Shown: one piece after another, positions 34,088-40,876 of the stretch
Layout: the number at the start of each line of letters is the position of its first letter
Position numbering within the stretch: the first letter of the stretch is position 1
Notes under the pieces: generated by a model
Seen by the model: only the letters and a program-made list of their open reading frames with translations
Databases searched by the model: none
What the model was told of the DNA's origin: nothing
Program-made: the position numbers and the translations under genes
Assembly: GCF_001550065.1 (NCBI RefSeq)
Contig: NZ_LRUB01000035.1
Location: 62,001-126,000, forward strand
Direction of reading: 5' to 3'
Length of the DNA stretch: 64,000 bases
DNA from: Kordiimonas lipolytica
GTDB taxonomy: Bacteria > Pseudomonadota > Alphaproteobacteria > Sphingomonadales > Kordiimonadaceae

Positions 34088-34821
34088 TGTCTGGGCGAGC
34101 TTTGTTCCTTACCGGGCTTGTTGTCTTCCTGTTGTTCGCGATTGTTCGCGTGCCGGCAAGTGTTGTGATCCCCGTGCTTGGTACGCCGGCAGGTATCGCC
34201 TACAGTGGTACAGAAGGAACGATGTGGCAAGGCAAGCTCAGGCAGGTGACTGCATTGGGCCAGCCGCTTGGCGATGCCGCTTTTTCCATCAGCCGACTGT
34301 CACTTCTTCTGGGGGCGCCCGAGGCAGATATCAAACTATCTGGCGGTAATCTGCAAGGCGGTTTTCGCTGGAAGACTGACGGCGGCCATCAGATCAGCAA
34401 CCTTGACATGATGCTGGATGCCAAAGCCCGGTTGGGGCAGCAAGGGATGTCCGGTGCGCTTCGGTTGACCGGTGGATCATTCCGGGTTACGGCCGGTGGC
34501 CGTTGCCTGGAAGGGGCTGCCGATATGCGCAGCAATATTCTGGAGCGCGGGTTTGGGGTTGAAGGCCTGGTGCTGACGGGACAGCTGGTTTGCCGGGACG
34601 GGCAGATGCAGGTAATGATGCGCGGTACCATGCAGGGGCTGGACATTGCCATCGACGGTAATATTGGCCGTGAAAGCGCGCAGCCCCTGTCGGCAACATT
34701 GACACCGGCGGCAGGGGCGGACATACCTGATGAACTGCGCCAGTTGCTGTCGCGTTACAGTTTTACCCCAAGGGCAGACGGCAGTTTGGGCGCGCAATTT
34801 GAATTGGATATGTTTCTATGA
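34084..34821 (+). CDS. gspN: Type II secretion protein GspN
   Basis: A 245-residue membrane-anchored periplasmic protein: one helix at about 7-26, then a beta-rich region with GTMWQGKLRQV near residue 45, typical of GspN, and LSATLTPA further on. Its role in secretion is not well defined and some systems lack it. ATGA overlaps on both sides place it firmly in the operon. Confidence 0.87.
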   Translation: MMSGRALFLTGLVVFLLFAIVRVPASVVIPVLGTPAGIAYSGTEGTMWQGKLRQVTALGQPLGDAAFSISRLSLLLGAPEADIKLSGGNLQGGFRWKTDGGHQISNLDMMLDAKARLGQQGMSGALRLTGGSFRVTAGGRCLEGAADMRSNILERGFGVEGLVLTGQLVCRDGQMQVMMRGTMQGLDIAIDGNIGRESAQPLSATLTPAAGADIPDELRQLLSRYSFTPRADGSLGAQFELDMFL

Positions 34822-35324
34822 CCAAATTCAACCGGCTCGCGCTCTGCGTTCTGGCTTTCAGCCTCCCGGCCTGTACGAGCACCGGCAGCACGCCGCCAGA
34901 AAGCCGCGTGGCTAATAAACCTCAAATGGCTGTACAGCCACTTGGCAGTGACGAAGTGCTGTCCCGGTTCAGCGTGCTGCCCGCGCAATCGTTGGCGGCT
35001 GGGGAATGCGGCCTGTTCCTGTGGCTTAAGCGCGATGATGCGCCGCTGGTATTTTTCCAGAAATCTGACGGCTCTGCGGTCATGATGATTGATGGGGTCG
35101 AGAGCCCCATGAGGCGGATGTCGCAAAAGGGGCGGATCGCGCTGGAATATTTCGAAAGCCAGTCTTTCGAAACGGCAGACCTCGCGCTGGATGTCACAGT
35201 AACGCCTGAAGCGAAGCGCAGTTTGCAGCAGGGACTGAAGCTGCCATCAGGTATGGTGTCGATTGAAACAGCTGACGGCTGGTCTGCGGTACTGCCTGTG
35301 ATTGGGTTGATCGGCTGTAAGTGA
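34818..35324 (+). CDS. Small lipoprotein closing the gsp operon, possible pilotin
   Basis: A 168-residue lipoprotein whose signal ends in SLPAC (Cys20) with Thr at +2, predicting outer-membrane sorting. The mature part begins with a low-complexity Ser/Thr/Pro linker. It then has a domain with one early cysteine (AGECGLFLWLKRDDAPLVFFQ) and a final cysteine (LIGCK), which might pair. It overlaps gspN by ATGA, so it is made with the secretion machine. An outer-membrane lipoprotein in that position could serve as secretin pilotin, like GspS or AspS, but I see no similarity to either. Role inferred from place only. Confidence 0.8.
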   Translation: MTKFNRLALCVLAFSLPACTSTGSTPPESRVANKPQMAVQPLGSDEVLSRFSVLPAQSLAAGECGLFLWLKRDDAPLVFFQKSDGSAVMMIDGVESPMRRMSQKGRIALEYFESQSFETADLALDVTVTPEAKRSLQQGLKLPSGMVSIETADGWSAVLPVIGLIGCK

Positions 35325-35406
35325 TATCAAAACTGTAACAATTGGGCGCTTGGGCAGGTGCTTTGTTGCAGTCTTTTTAAACATTTGTGAAACAGGCCTA
35401 AATTGG

Positions 35407-35493
35407 TTGACCGCACAGCCTAAGCGCTTAGGATCGCTAGTGTTTCTATAAAGCATCATACTTATTGCCGCGGCTTGTCCGCGGCTTTTTTTT
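35407..35493 (+). promoter_or_regulatory. Possible promoter-palindrome-terminator cassette
   Basis: In the gap after the gsp operon, TTGACC (35407-35412) and TAGGAT (35429-35434) are 16 bp apart, a passable sigma-70 promoter. A perfect 14-bp palindrome (35419-35432) overlaps the -10. A transcript starting near 35441 would end at the strong terminator 35467-35493, giving an RNA of about 50 nt. Speculative, as the -10 matches only 4 of 6. Confidence 0.3.
35467..35493 (+). terminator. Strong terminator after the gsp operon
   Basis: A perfect 7-bp GC stem (35467-35473 with 35479-35485), 5-nt loop and a run of eight T. It ends the T2SS transcript. The stop codon of the convergent epimerase gene begins inside the T run. 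Confidence 0.9.
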
Positions 35494-36469
35494 ATCCCCA
35501 GAGCGCCGCTGGTGGGGCGCTGACAGTGCTGCCTTTAAACGTCAGTCCCGGCTCTCGGTCGCGGGCAAGAAGAAGCGGGCCGTCCAGGTCCACGAAGCTG
35601 GCGCCGGCGGTCAGCAGCATGGCGGGCGCCATGGCGAGCGACGTTCCAACCATGCAGCCGACCATGATCTGAAGCCCATGCTTGATTGCCTCTTCACGCA
35701 TCTTGAGCGCTTCGGTCAGACCGCCTGACTTGTCCAGTTTGATGTTGACGCCGTCATAGAGTGTGGCCAGGCGCGGGATGTCCGCAGCCGTGTGGCAGCT
35801 TTCATCCGCAATCACGGGGATGGGACGCTGGAGCGATGCCAGCATTTCCTCGGCACCAGCGGGGAAGGGTTGCTCAATGGCTGCAACGCCCAGGTCTTTA
35901 AGGGCGGGCACAAGGGCCCGGTAGTGATCTTCTTGCCAACCTTCATTGGCGTCCACAATGATGGCGGCGTCAGGGGCGCCTTCGCGCACCGCACGGACAC
36001 GGTCCAGGTCATCATCGCCTGCGAGCTTGAGCTTCAGGAGTGGCCGGTGCCCATTGGCTTTGGCTTTCTCGCGCATTTCGCTCGGTGCCGCGACCGATAG
36101 CGTGAAGGCAGTTGCTACAGGTTTGGGCTCAGCTAAGCCAAGCATATCCCAGACGCGCTTGCCGACCAGTTTGGCCCGCAGGTCCCATAAGGCGCAGTCC
36201 ATGGCGTTTCTGGCGGCACCCGCTGGCATAAGGGCTTGCAGTCTGCTGTGGTCCGCCGGTGAGTGCAGGTCTTTCGAAGCGCGTTCAAGCGCTGCGATCA
36301 CACTTTCCACAGTTTCACCATAGTGCGCATAAGGCACGCATTCACCGCGCCCGGTACGGCCTTCATGGTGAACGCTGGCGGTGACAACCATCGCTTCGGT
36401 TTTTGACCCGCGCGAGATGGTGAAGGTGCCAGCGATGGGCCAGGCTTCTTTGGTGAAGGAAAAATCCAT
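35492..36469 (-). CDS. dgcA: Dipeptide (L-Ala-D/L-Glu) epimerase
   Basis: A 325-residue enolase-superfamily enzyme of the muconate-lactonizing subgroup. It epimerises L-Ala-D-Glu, from recycled murein, to L-Ala-L-Glu in the cytoplasm. Visible catalytic features are the KLKL strand with two lysines, metal ligands in IVDANEGW (Asp), AIEQPFP (Glu) and IADESCH (Asp), then NIKLDKSGGLTEAL with the second catalytic Lys. The final MVGCMVGTSLAMAPA is typical for DgcA/YcjG. It stands alone on the minus strand, convergent with the gsp operon. Substrate range within dipeptide epimerases cannot be fixed from sequence. Confidence 0.9.
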   Translation of the reverse strand: MDFSFTKEAWPIAGTFTISRGSKTEAMVVTASVHHEGRTGRGECVPYAHYGETVESVIAALERASKDLHSPADHSRLQALMPAGAARNAMDCALWDLRAKLVGKRVWDMLGLAEPKPVATAFTLSVAAPSEMREKAKANGHRPLLKLKLAGDDDLDRVRAVREGAPDAAIIVDANEGWQEDHYRALVPALKDLGVAAIEQPFPAGAEEMLASLQRPIPVIADESCHTAADIPRLATLYDGVNIKLDKSGGLTEALKMREEAIKHGLQIMVGCMVGTSLAMAPAMLLTAGASFVDLDGPLLLARDREPGLTFKGSTVSAPPAALWG

Positions 36470-36941
36470 GAACGATCCGTGTGTGTTTATGCGCTGCCAT
36501 TTAGCCAGATTTCATCTGTTCAATAAAGTCTGCAACACAAAGACTGCTCAAGATAGCTTCTCTAACCTGCCTCTTAATTAGGCGTTGTGTGAACGCCTGC
36601 CTAAAAATTACTCAACGGTTGTTGAAGCTTTTATGAAACTTATGCCGCTCTACTGGCACAAAAAAAGAGAAGGAAAATAATAATGATAATAATTTCAATT
36701 GGTTATTAAAAATATGTGTTTTTCTCAGGGCGAGAAAAATAACTGGCACACAGGTTGCTTTTATAAGGGTGAGCCGCCACAGCAGACGGTTCAAATCTCC
36801 GATCCATCGAAGGGTTGAGTTTACATAGCATCGTGTCTGACCGCTGCAGGTTTGCATGGTGTATTTGGCCTCAGCGCAATCGTACCTCCCTAACATAATG
36901 CGTTTGCCACGAGGCTTCAGATGAATCCAATGGAGATTGAC
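36470..36941. other. Intergenic region with AT-rich block and sigma-54 promoter
   Basis: About 470 bp without a gene. It holds a 7-bp stem (36580-36586 with 36592-36598), a very AT-rich block around 36660-36720 that is probably curved, an 8-bp hairpin (36719-36726 with 36732-36739), and the sigma-54 promoter at 36744-36759. The rest is the probable leader of the TonB-C gene. Confidence 0.6.
36744..36759 (+). promoter_or_regulatory. Sigma-54 (-24/-12) promoter
   Basis: TGGCACA-N4-TTGCT at 36744-36759 matches the RpoN consensus TGGCACRNNNNTTGCW at every position. It reads rightward and would start RNA near 36771, giving a leader of about 170 nt to the TonB-C gene. The AT-rich DNA upstream could hold an IHF bend and an activator site. 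No sigma-54 activator gene is in the window. Confidence 0.8.
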
Positions 36942-37394
36942 ATGAAATCTGTACTGAAAACTGAAAGCCTGACGAAAACTTTTTCCCTGAGCGCATTTGC
37001 TCTGTCACTTGGTCTTGTTATGGCTGCTGCCGCTCCGGCTAAAGCTGTCAGCAACACAGGCCCTGTTACAGGTCCGGATACGCTTGAGGTTGCCGGTATG
37101 GCTGGTGTGAAGCCTGATGCCCTTCCCAAGGTAATCAAGGCAGTATCACCAGAATATCCCAGCCACGCAAAAGCCATTGGCCGTGAAGGTTGGGTGATTG
37201 TGGAGCTGGATATCGACGAAAAAGGGATGCCATTGAATGCCGAAATCGTCGATGACGGCCCAAGCCCCCTGTTCAAGCGGGCGACACTTCGGGCGATCGA
37301 GCAATTCCGTTTTGAGCCAGCCGTGTATGCGGGTGAGCCGGTTGCCGTGACCGGTAAGCGCTACAAGGTGGTTTACGCCTTCCAAGAAAGTTAA
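36942..37394 (+). CDS. Exported TonB C-terminal-domain protein
   Basis: A protein of about 150 residues with a cleavable signal peptide (cleavage near AKA-VS, about residue 35) and then only a TonB-C fold (PEYPSHAKAIGREGWVIVELDIDEKGMP ... ALRAIEQFRFEPAVYAGEPV). There is no membrane anchor and no Pro-rich spacer, so it cannot act as a classical TonB energy transducer. Such soluble versions may bind receptors or TonB in the periplasm. The start is either ATG 36942 (GGAGA 5 nt ahead) or ATG 36921. Transcribed from a sigma-54 promoter and followed by a folded RNA element with terminator. Two related genes occur at 62175 and 63150. Confidence 0.88.
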   Translation: MKSVLKTESLTKTFSLSAFALSLGLVMAAAAPAKAVSNTGPVTGPDTLEVAGMAGVKPDALPKVIKAVSPEYPSHAKAIGREGWVIVELDIDEKGMPLNAEIVDDGPSPLFKRATLRAIEQFRFEPAVYAGEPVAVTGKRYKVVYAFQES

Positions 37395-37399
37395 GGGAG

Positions 37400-37536
37400 T
37401 TCGACCGCGGCAGTCTGCACACACTGACTTTCCCTTCCCTTCCTTCCCAAATGTCACGTAAGTGACAGGTCCGGTGGGTGCAGATCCTTCCACTGCCGTT
37501 TCCCTGGGGCGAGGTCTTTATTTAAGACCTCGCCCC
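37400..37536 (+). ncRNA. Candidate 3'-UTR-derived small RNA with CU-rich loop
   Basis: Directly after the TonB-C stop the sequence folds into nested stems: 37408-37414 with 37492-37498 (7 bp), 37415-37420 with 37478-37483 (6 bp), and an inner hairpin 37452-37457 with 37462-37467 (6 bp) closed by a GUAA (GNRA) tetraloop. A pyrimidine-only stretch of repeated CCCTT units (about 37429-37448) stays single-stranded, and a 13-bp terminator ends the RNA. CU-rich loops that pair with ribosome binding sites are known in alphaproteobacterial sRNAs. No known family recognised; function inferred. Confidence 0.45.
37506..37536 (+). terminator. Strong terminator hairpin
   Basis: A perfect 13-bp stem (37506-37518 with 37524-37536) with a TATTT loop. 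The tail is short in T, but the stem is among the strongest in the window. It ends the sigma-54 transcript and the candidate small RNA. Confidence 0.8.
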
Positions 37537-37726
37537 TAACTTATCTGGCACCGTTCCTTTTGATGTGATTTCAAAATAGACAGTGATTAAATATTGATCA
37601 CGCCCCGACCGGCGCTGCTCCCATTTTACGGCGGATATTCGTGCGTCAGACGGTGTTTTCGTTGCCTGAAAAGTCCATCCAGTCATCTCTTAAACTATGT
37701 GTTTTTCTAGGTAAGTCAGCATTTTA

Positions 37727-37795
37727 GCGGGTTTTTGCCGGGTGGTCGTATGCCGGGCTCTCCGAAAACCCGCGGGCTTTCTGATTCTGGCATAC
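37727..37795 (+). promoter_or_regulatory. Interleaved stems in the nasT leader
   Basis: Two long-range perfect stems overlap: 37727-37735 with 37765-37773 (9 bp) and 37748-37754 with 37789-37795 (7 bp). The left arm of the second lies in the loop of the first, and its right arm lies outside. They therefore form a pseudoknot or two alternative folds. This is 130-200 nt ahead of nasT, whose product is an ANTAR RNA-binding antiterminator. Autoregulation is inferred. Confidence 0.4.
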
Positions 37796-37926
37796 CGCTT
37801 GCTGTAATCAAAGTGGAATGACAGGGCTGTCAGACGAGGTTTGTGCGTCAGTAACCACCGGCCCGTTTGTCCGAGTTGAGCGTACATAGAACAGCAGCGC
37901 AGCTGCAAACAAAGAGACCGACACAT

Positions 37927-38544
37927 ATGGCAGACAAAGACTTGAACATTCTGGTGATTGATGAAGATCCTGGTCGAGCGATGCTTCTGGAGGAGGCGCT
38001 GGTCGAGGCGGGTTACACCCATGTGGTAACGATCCAGAGCACCACGAACCTGCATCAGCGCATAGCCGCGCTGGCGCCTGACATGGTGATTGTCGACCTC
38101 CAGAATCCTGACCGGGATACGCTTGAGGGCATGTTTCAGGTGACCAAGTCGGTCAAGAAGCCGATCGCTATGTTCGTGGACCAATCTGACGGGGAGATGA
38201 TCCGCCGGGCTGTCGAGGCGGGTGTCAGTGCCTATGTGGTGGACGGCCTGAAGCGCGACCGCGTGCAGGCGGTTGTCGATGTGGCGGTCAACCGGTTCGA
38301 GACATTCCAGCGCCTGACCGACGAGCGGGACGCCGCGCGGAATGCCCTGGCAGACAGAAAGACCATCGACCGCGCCAAAGGGCTGTTGATGGACCATCGT
38401 AAGATTTCTGAGGACGATGCCTACAAGCTTATGCGTGGTGCCGCCATGAAGCAGAGCCGCAAGCTAGTGGAGATTGCACAAAGCATCATCACCGCGATGG
38501 AGCTTGACGCCCAGTTGATGGATGGAGGCCGCGATGCCGTTTGA
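37927..38544 (+). CDS. nasT: ANTAR response regulator, NasT type
   Basis: A 205-residue protein. The N-terminus is a receiver-like domain (NILVIDEDPGRAMLLEEAL, with VIVDLQNPDRD at the usual phospho-acceptor place). It is followed by a coiled-coil linker (RLTDERDAARNALADRKTIDRAKGLLM) and the ANTAR domain (ISEDDAYKLMRGAAMKQSRKLVEIAQSII), which binds paired hairpins in leader RNA and prevents termination. In the NasS-NasT system, nitrate makes NasS release NasT. It overlaps nasS by 11 bp. ATG 37927 is chosen because the receiver fold starts there; the frame runs on to 37867. No nitrate reductase or transporter gene is in view. Confidence 0.9.
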   Translation: MADKDLNILVIDEDPGRAMLLEEALVEAGYTHVVTIQSTTNLHQRIAALAPDMVIVDLQNPDRDTLEGMFQVTKSVKKPIAMFVDQSDGEMIRRAVEAGVSAYVVDGLKRDRVQAVVDVAVNRFETFQRLTDERDAARNALADRKTIDRAKGLLMDHRKISEDDAYKLMRGAAMKQSRKLVEIAQSIITAMELDAQLMDGGRDAV

Positions 38545-39697
38545 TGAGTATCCAACAGTCAAGGCCGGTTATATCGCCCTGACAGACTGCGCACCCCTGA
38601 TTGTTGCCCAGGAACTGGGGTTCGACCGGCAGGCGGGCATCAAGCTTGAACCAATTCAGATGAAATCCTGGAGTGCGGTCCGGGACGGGCTGGCATTCGA
38701 GCAGCTTGAATGCGCGCAAATGCCGGGTGCGCTGGCGCTTGCCATGCATCTGGGGATTTCGGGGCTTCGCGTGCCGGTGCGTGTTCCGCTTCTTTTGGGG
38801 CATGGCGGTAATGCCATTACCGTGTCTGCCAAGCTGTATGAAGAGGCCATAGCGCTCTTGGGCAGCGAATATGAAGGACCACGGGCGGAAAGCGCGGTTC
38901 TGGTAAAGGCTGTTGCCTTGCAGCGAAAGACACGGGGGGAGCGACGCATCCGTATTGGGGTTGTTCATGCCTTTTCCAGCCACAATTATGAAGTGCGGGC
39001 GTGGCTTGCATATGCGGGCCTTGATCCTGACCTGGATGTCGAGCTGATTGTCGTGCCGCGCTCCAGGATGCTGGAAGCCTTGGCGACCGGAGAGATCGAC
39101 AGCTTCTGCGTGGGGGACCCCTGGGGGCAGTTGGCGGTGGAGGCCGGTATTGGTCATATCATTGCCACGAAGGCGGACCTCTATCCCTACAGTCCTGAAA
39201 AAGTGCTGGCGTTTCGTGATGCCTGGGTCAAGGGGCACGGCGAGGTGGCCGAGCGCACCATTCAGGCGATTGCCCTGGGAATGGAATGGGCTGCCCAGCT
39301 CGAGAACCGTGAAGAATTGGCACTTATCCTGGCGAGCAAGGATTATCTGAATGTGCCGGCAGAGGTGCTGACGCGGGCCTTGGCCTGCAAACCTCAATTG
39401 GCGCCAGGCTTTGGGGAGACCTATGTCCCCCGCTATCTTGAGTTTGGTGGTGACTGCATGCCGACAAAGGCAGGGGCCCTGTGGCTTCTGGCACAGATGC
39501 GTCGCTGGGGGCAGGCTGAGGCCGGGTTTGAAAAGGAAGTGGAGACTGTTTTCCAGCCACTTGAGACAGGAGGTATTCAGGGGGCGGAACAGGATAATTC
39601 CGTCAATGAGGACCCTGGCCGGCTGGCGTTCGATGGTGTGCCTTTTTCGGTGCACGATATTGAAGCCTATCGGCACAAATTCTCTGTGGGAGGGTAA
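38534..39697 (+). CDS. nasS: Nitrate-sensing NasS, periplasmic-binding-protein fold
   Basis: A 387-residue protein of the NrtA/CmpA binding-protein family but without a signal peptide, as expected for cytoplasmic NasS. It begins VKAGYIALTDCAPLIVAQELGFDRQAGIKLE and includes MPGALALAMHLGI and EIDSFCVGDPWGQLAVEAGIGHI, all typical of the family. It should bind nitrate or nitrite and sequester NasT when none is present. GGAGG at 38524-38528 fixes ATG 38534, inside the end of nasT. A 16-bp tandem repeat lies between it and the convergent alcohol dehydrogenase. Confidence 0.9.
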   Translation: MPFDEYPTVKAGYIALTDCAPLIVAQELGFDRQAGIKLEPIQMKSWSAVRDGLAFEQLECAQMPGALALAMHLGISGLRVPVRVPLLLGHGGNAITVSAKLYEEAIALLGSEYEGPRAESAVLVKAVALQRKTRGERRIRIGVVHAFSSHNYEVRAWLAYAGLDPDLDVELIVVPRSRMLEALATGEIDSFCVGDPWGQLAVEAGIGHIIATKADLYPYSPEKVLAFRDAWVKGHGEVAERTIQAIALGMEWAAQLENREELALILASKDYLNVPAEVLTRALACKPQLAPGFGETYVPRYLEFGGDCMPTKAGALWLLAQMRRWGQAEAGFEKEVETVFQPLETGGIQGAEQDNSVNEDPGRLAFDGVPFSVHDIEAYRHKFSVGG

Positions 39698-39700
39698 CTC

Positions 39701-39748
39701 GGCCAGTCATTAAAATGGCCAGTCACTAAAGCAGTCAGTCATTCAGCC
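39701..39748. repeat. 16-bp tandem repeat, three imperfect copies
   Basis: Units start at 39701, 39717 and 39733. The first two differ at only three of 16 positions (GGCCAGTCA-TTAAAAT type) and the third is more diverged. It fills the gap between two convergent stop codons almost exactly. Confidence 0.75.
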
Positions 39749-39750
39749 GA

Positions 39751-40740
39751 TCAGCTGTCCATCACCAGAACGGCTGCCCCCTCAAAGCGGCCATGCCGGA
39801 GGTCATCCAGTGCTTTGTTGGCATCCTTCAAGGCATAGGTGTGGGTGCTTGTCTTTACCGGAACGGTCGGGGCTATCTTCAGGAACTGTTCGCCGTCCTC
39901 GCGGGTCAGGTTGGCTACAGAACGAATACCCCTTTCCTCCCAAAGGTTCTTGTAGGGGATAGTGGGGATGTCGCTCATGTGAATGCCCGCGCAAACCACC
40001 GTGCCGCCCTTGTCTGTGTGCTTGAGGGCTTCCGGGACAAGCGCTCCCACGGGCGCAAACAATATCGCGGCGTCCAGCTTGTGGGGCGGTGCTTCATTGC
40101 TGCTGCCGGCCCACGTAGCACCAAGGCTTCGCGCGAAGGCCTGGGCATGTGTGTCGCCTTCCTTGGTGAAGGCATAGACCTTCCGCCCCATGTGAACGGC
40201 CACCTGGGTGATGATATGGGCAGCGGCCCCAAAGCCGTATAGGCCGATATGCTCTGCCTCGCCGACCATTCTGAAAGCGCGGTAGCCAACGAGACCTGCG
40301 CACATAAGCGGTGCGGCTGCCACATCATCATAGGCGTCAGGAATGGGGAAACAGTAGCGCGCGTCGGCGACCATATGGTCCGCGAAACCGCCATCCAGCG
40401 TGTAGCCGGTGAATTTGGCTTGGTCGCACAGATTTTCCTGCCCGTTTTTGCAGTAAGTGCAGGTGCCGCATGTGTGGCCAAGCCAGGGCACGCCAACACG
40501 GTCGCCAGTGCGGAAATGGGTAACCCCTTCGCCCAGCGCTTCAACTTCGCCGATGACCTCATGGCCGGGAATAAGCGGCAGTTTGGGCGACTTGAGGTCC
40601 CCATCTACCACATGCAGGTCCGTGCGGCAGACTGCACAGGCCTTGACGCGAATAAGAATCTGCCCCGGGCTTGGACTGGGGCAAGGCAATTCCTCAAGCG
40701 TCAGCGGGCTCCCCTGTTTGCTCAGTACCATCGCTTTCAT
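39751..40740 (-). CDS. Zinc-dependent alcohol dehydrogenase, AdhP-like
   Basis: A 329-residue medium-chain dehydrogenase. Catalytic zinc ligands are in CAVCRTDLH and GHEVIGEV. The structural zinc has all four cysteines ([15 protein letters not shown]). The Rossmann motif reads [11 protein letters not shown]. It oxidises alcohols or reduces aldehydes with NAD(P). ATG 40740 is chosen, with GGAGGG about 10 nt upstream; the frame is open to 40797 but lacks a good site. It is divergent from the phosphorylase operon. The family, including AdhA-type enzymes of variable substrate, is clear, but the actual substrate is not. Confidence 0.9.
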   Translation of the reverse strand: MKAMVLSKQGSPLTLEELPCPSPSPGQILIRVKACAVCRTDLHVVDGDLKSPKLPLIPGHEVIGEVEALGEGVTHFRTGDRVGVPWLGHTCGTCTYCKNGQENLCDQAKFTGYTLDGGFADHMVADARYCFPIPDAYDDVAAAPLMCAGLVGYRAFRMVGEAEHIGLYGFGAAAHIITQVAVHMGRKVYAFTKEGDTHAQAFARSLGATWAGSSNEAPPHKLDAAILFAPVGALVPEALKHTDKGGTVVCAGIHMSDIPTIPYKNLWEERGIRSVANLTREDGEQFLKIAPTVPVKTSTHTYALKDANKALDDLRHGRFEGAAVLVMDS

Positions 40741-40876
40741 CGGTCTTGTTCCCTCCGGCCTATCCATATGGTTCACTCTGCAGCAATATAGTGTCATTAT
40801 CAGGCCATGGCTTGACGCTTATCAAGGCTGCAATATGGCCAGTGCCTATGGTAGGTGGGATGACAAGGGGGAATGT

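Larger units (their letters stand above)
37395..37926. other. Gene-free region with folded RNA and nasT leader
   Basis: About 530 bp with no coding frame. The first 140 bp are the folded RNA and terminator listed next. GTGAT-N9-ATCAC at 37583-37601 is a weak dyad. The part from about 37720 holds two interleaved stems ahead of nasT. Confidence 0.55.

Noticed and set aside
36652..36660. Second TGGCACA ahead of the sigma-54 promoter
   Set aside because: No TTGC at the -12 position; A-rich instead.
37546..37560. TGGCAC ahead of nasT as a sigma-54 promoter
   Set aside because: The -12 GC is missing, so it cannot be supported.
37583..37601. GTGAT-N9-ATCAC as an FNR/CRP site
   Set aside because: Spacer and half-sites do not fit TTGAT-N4-ATCAA or TGTGA-N6-TCACA.
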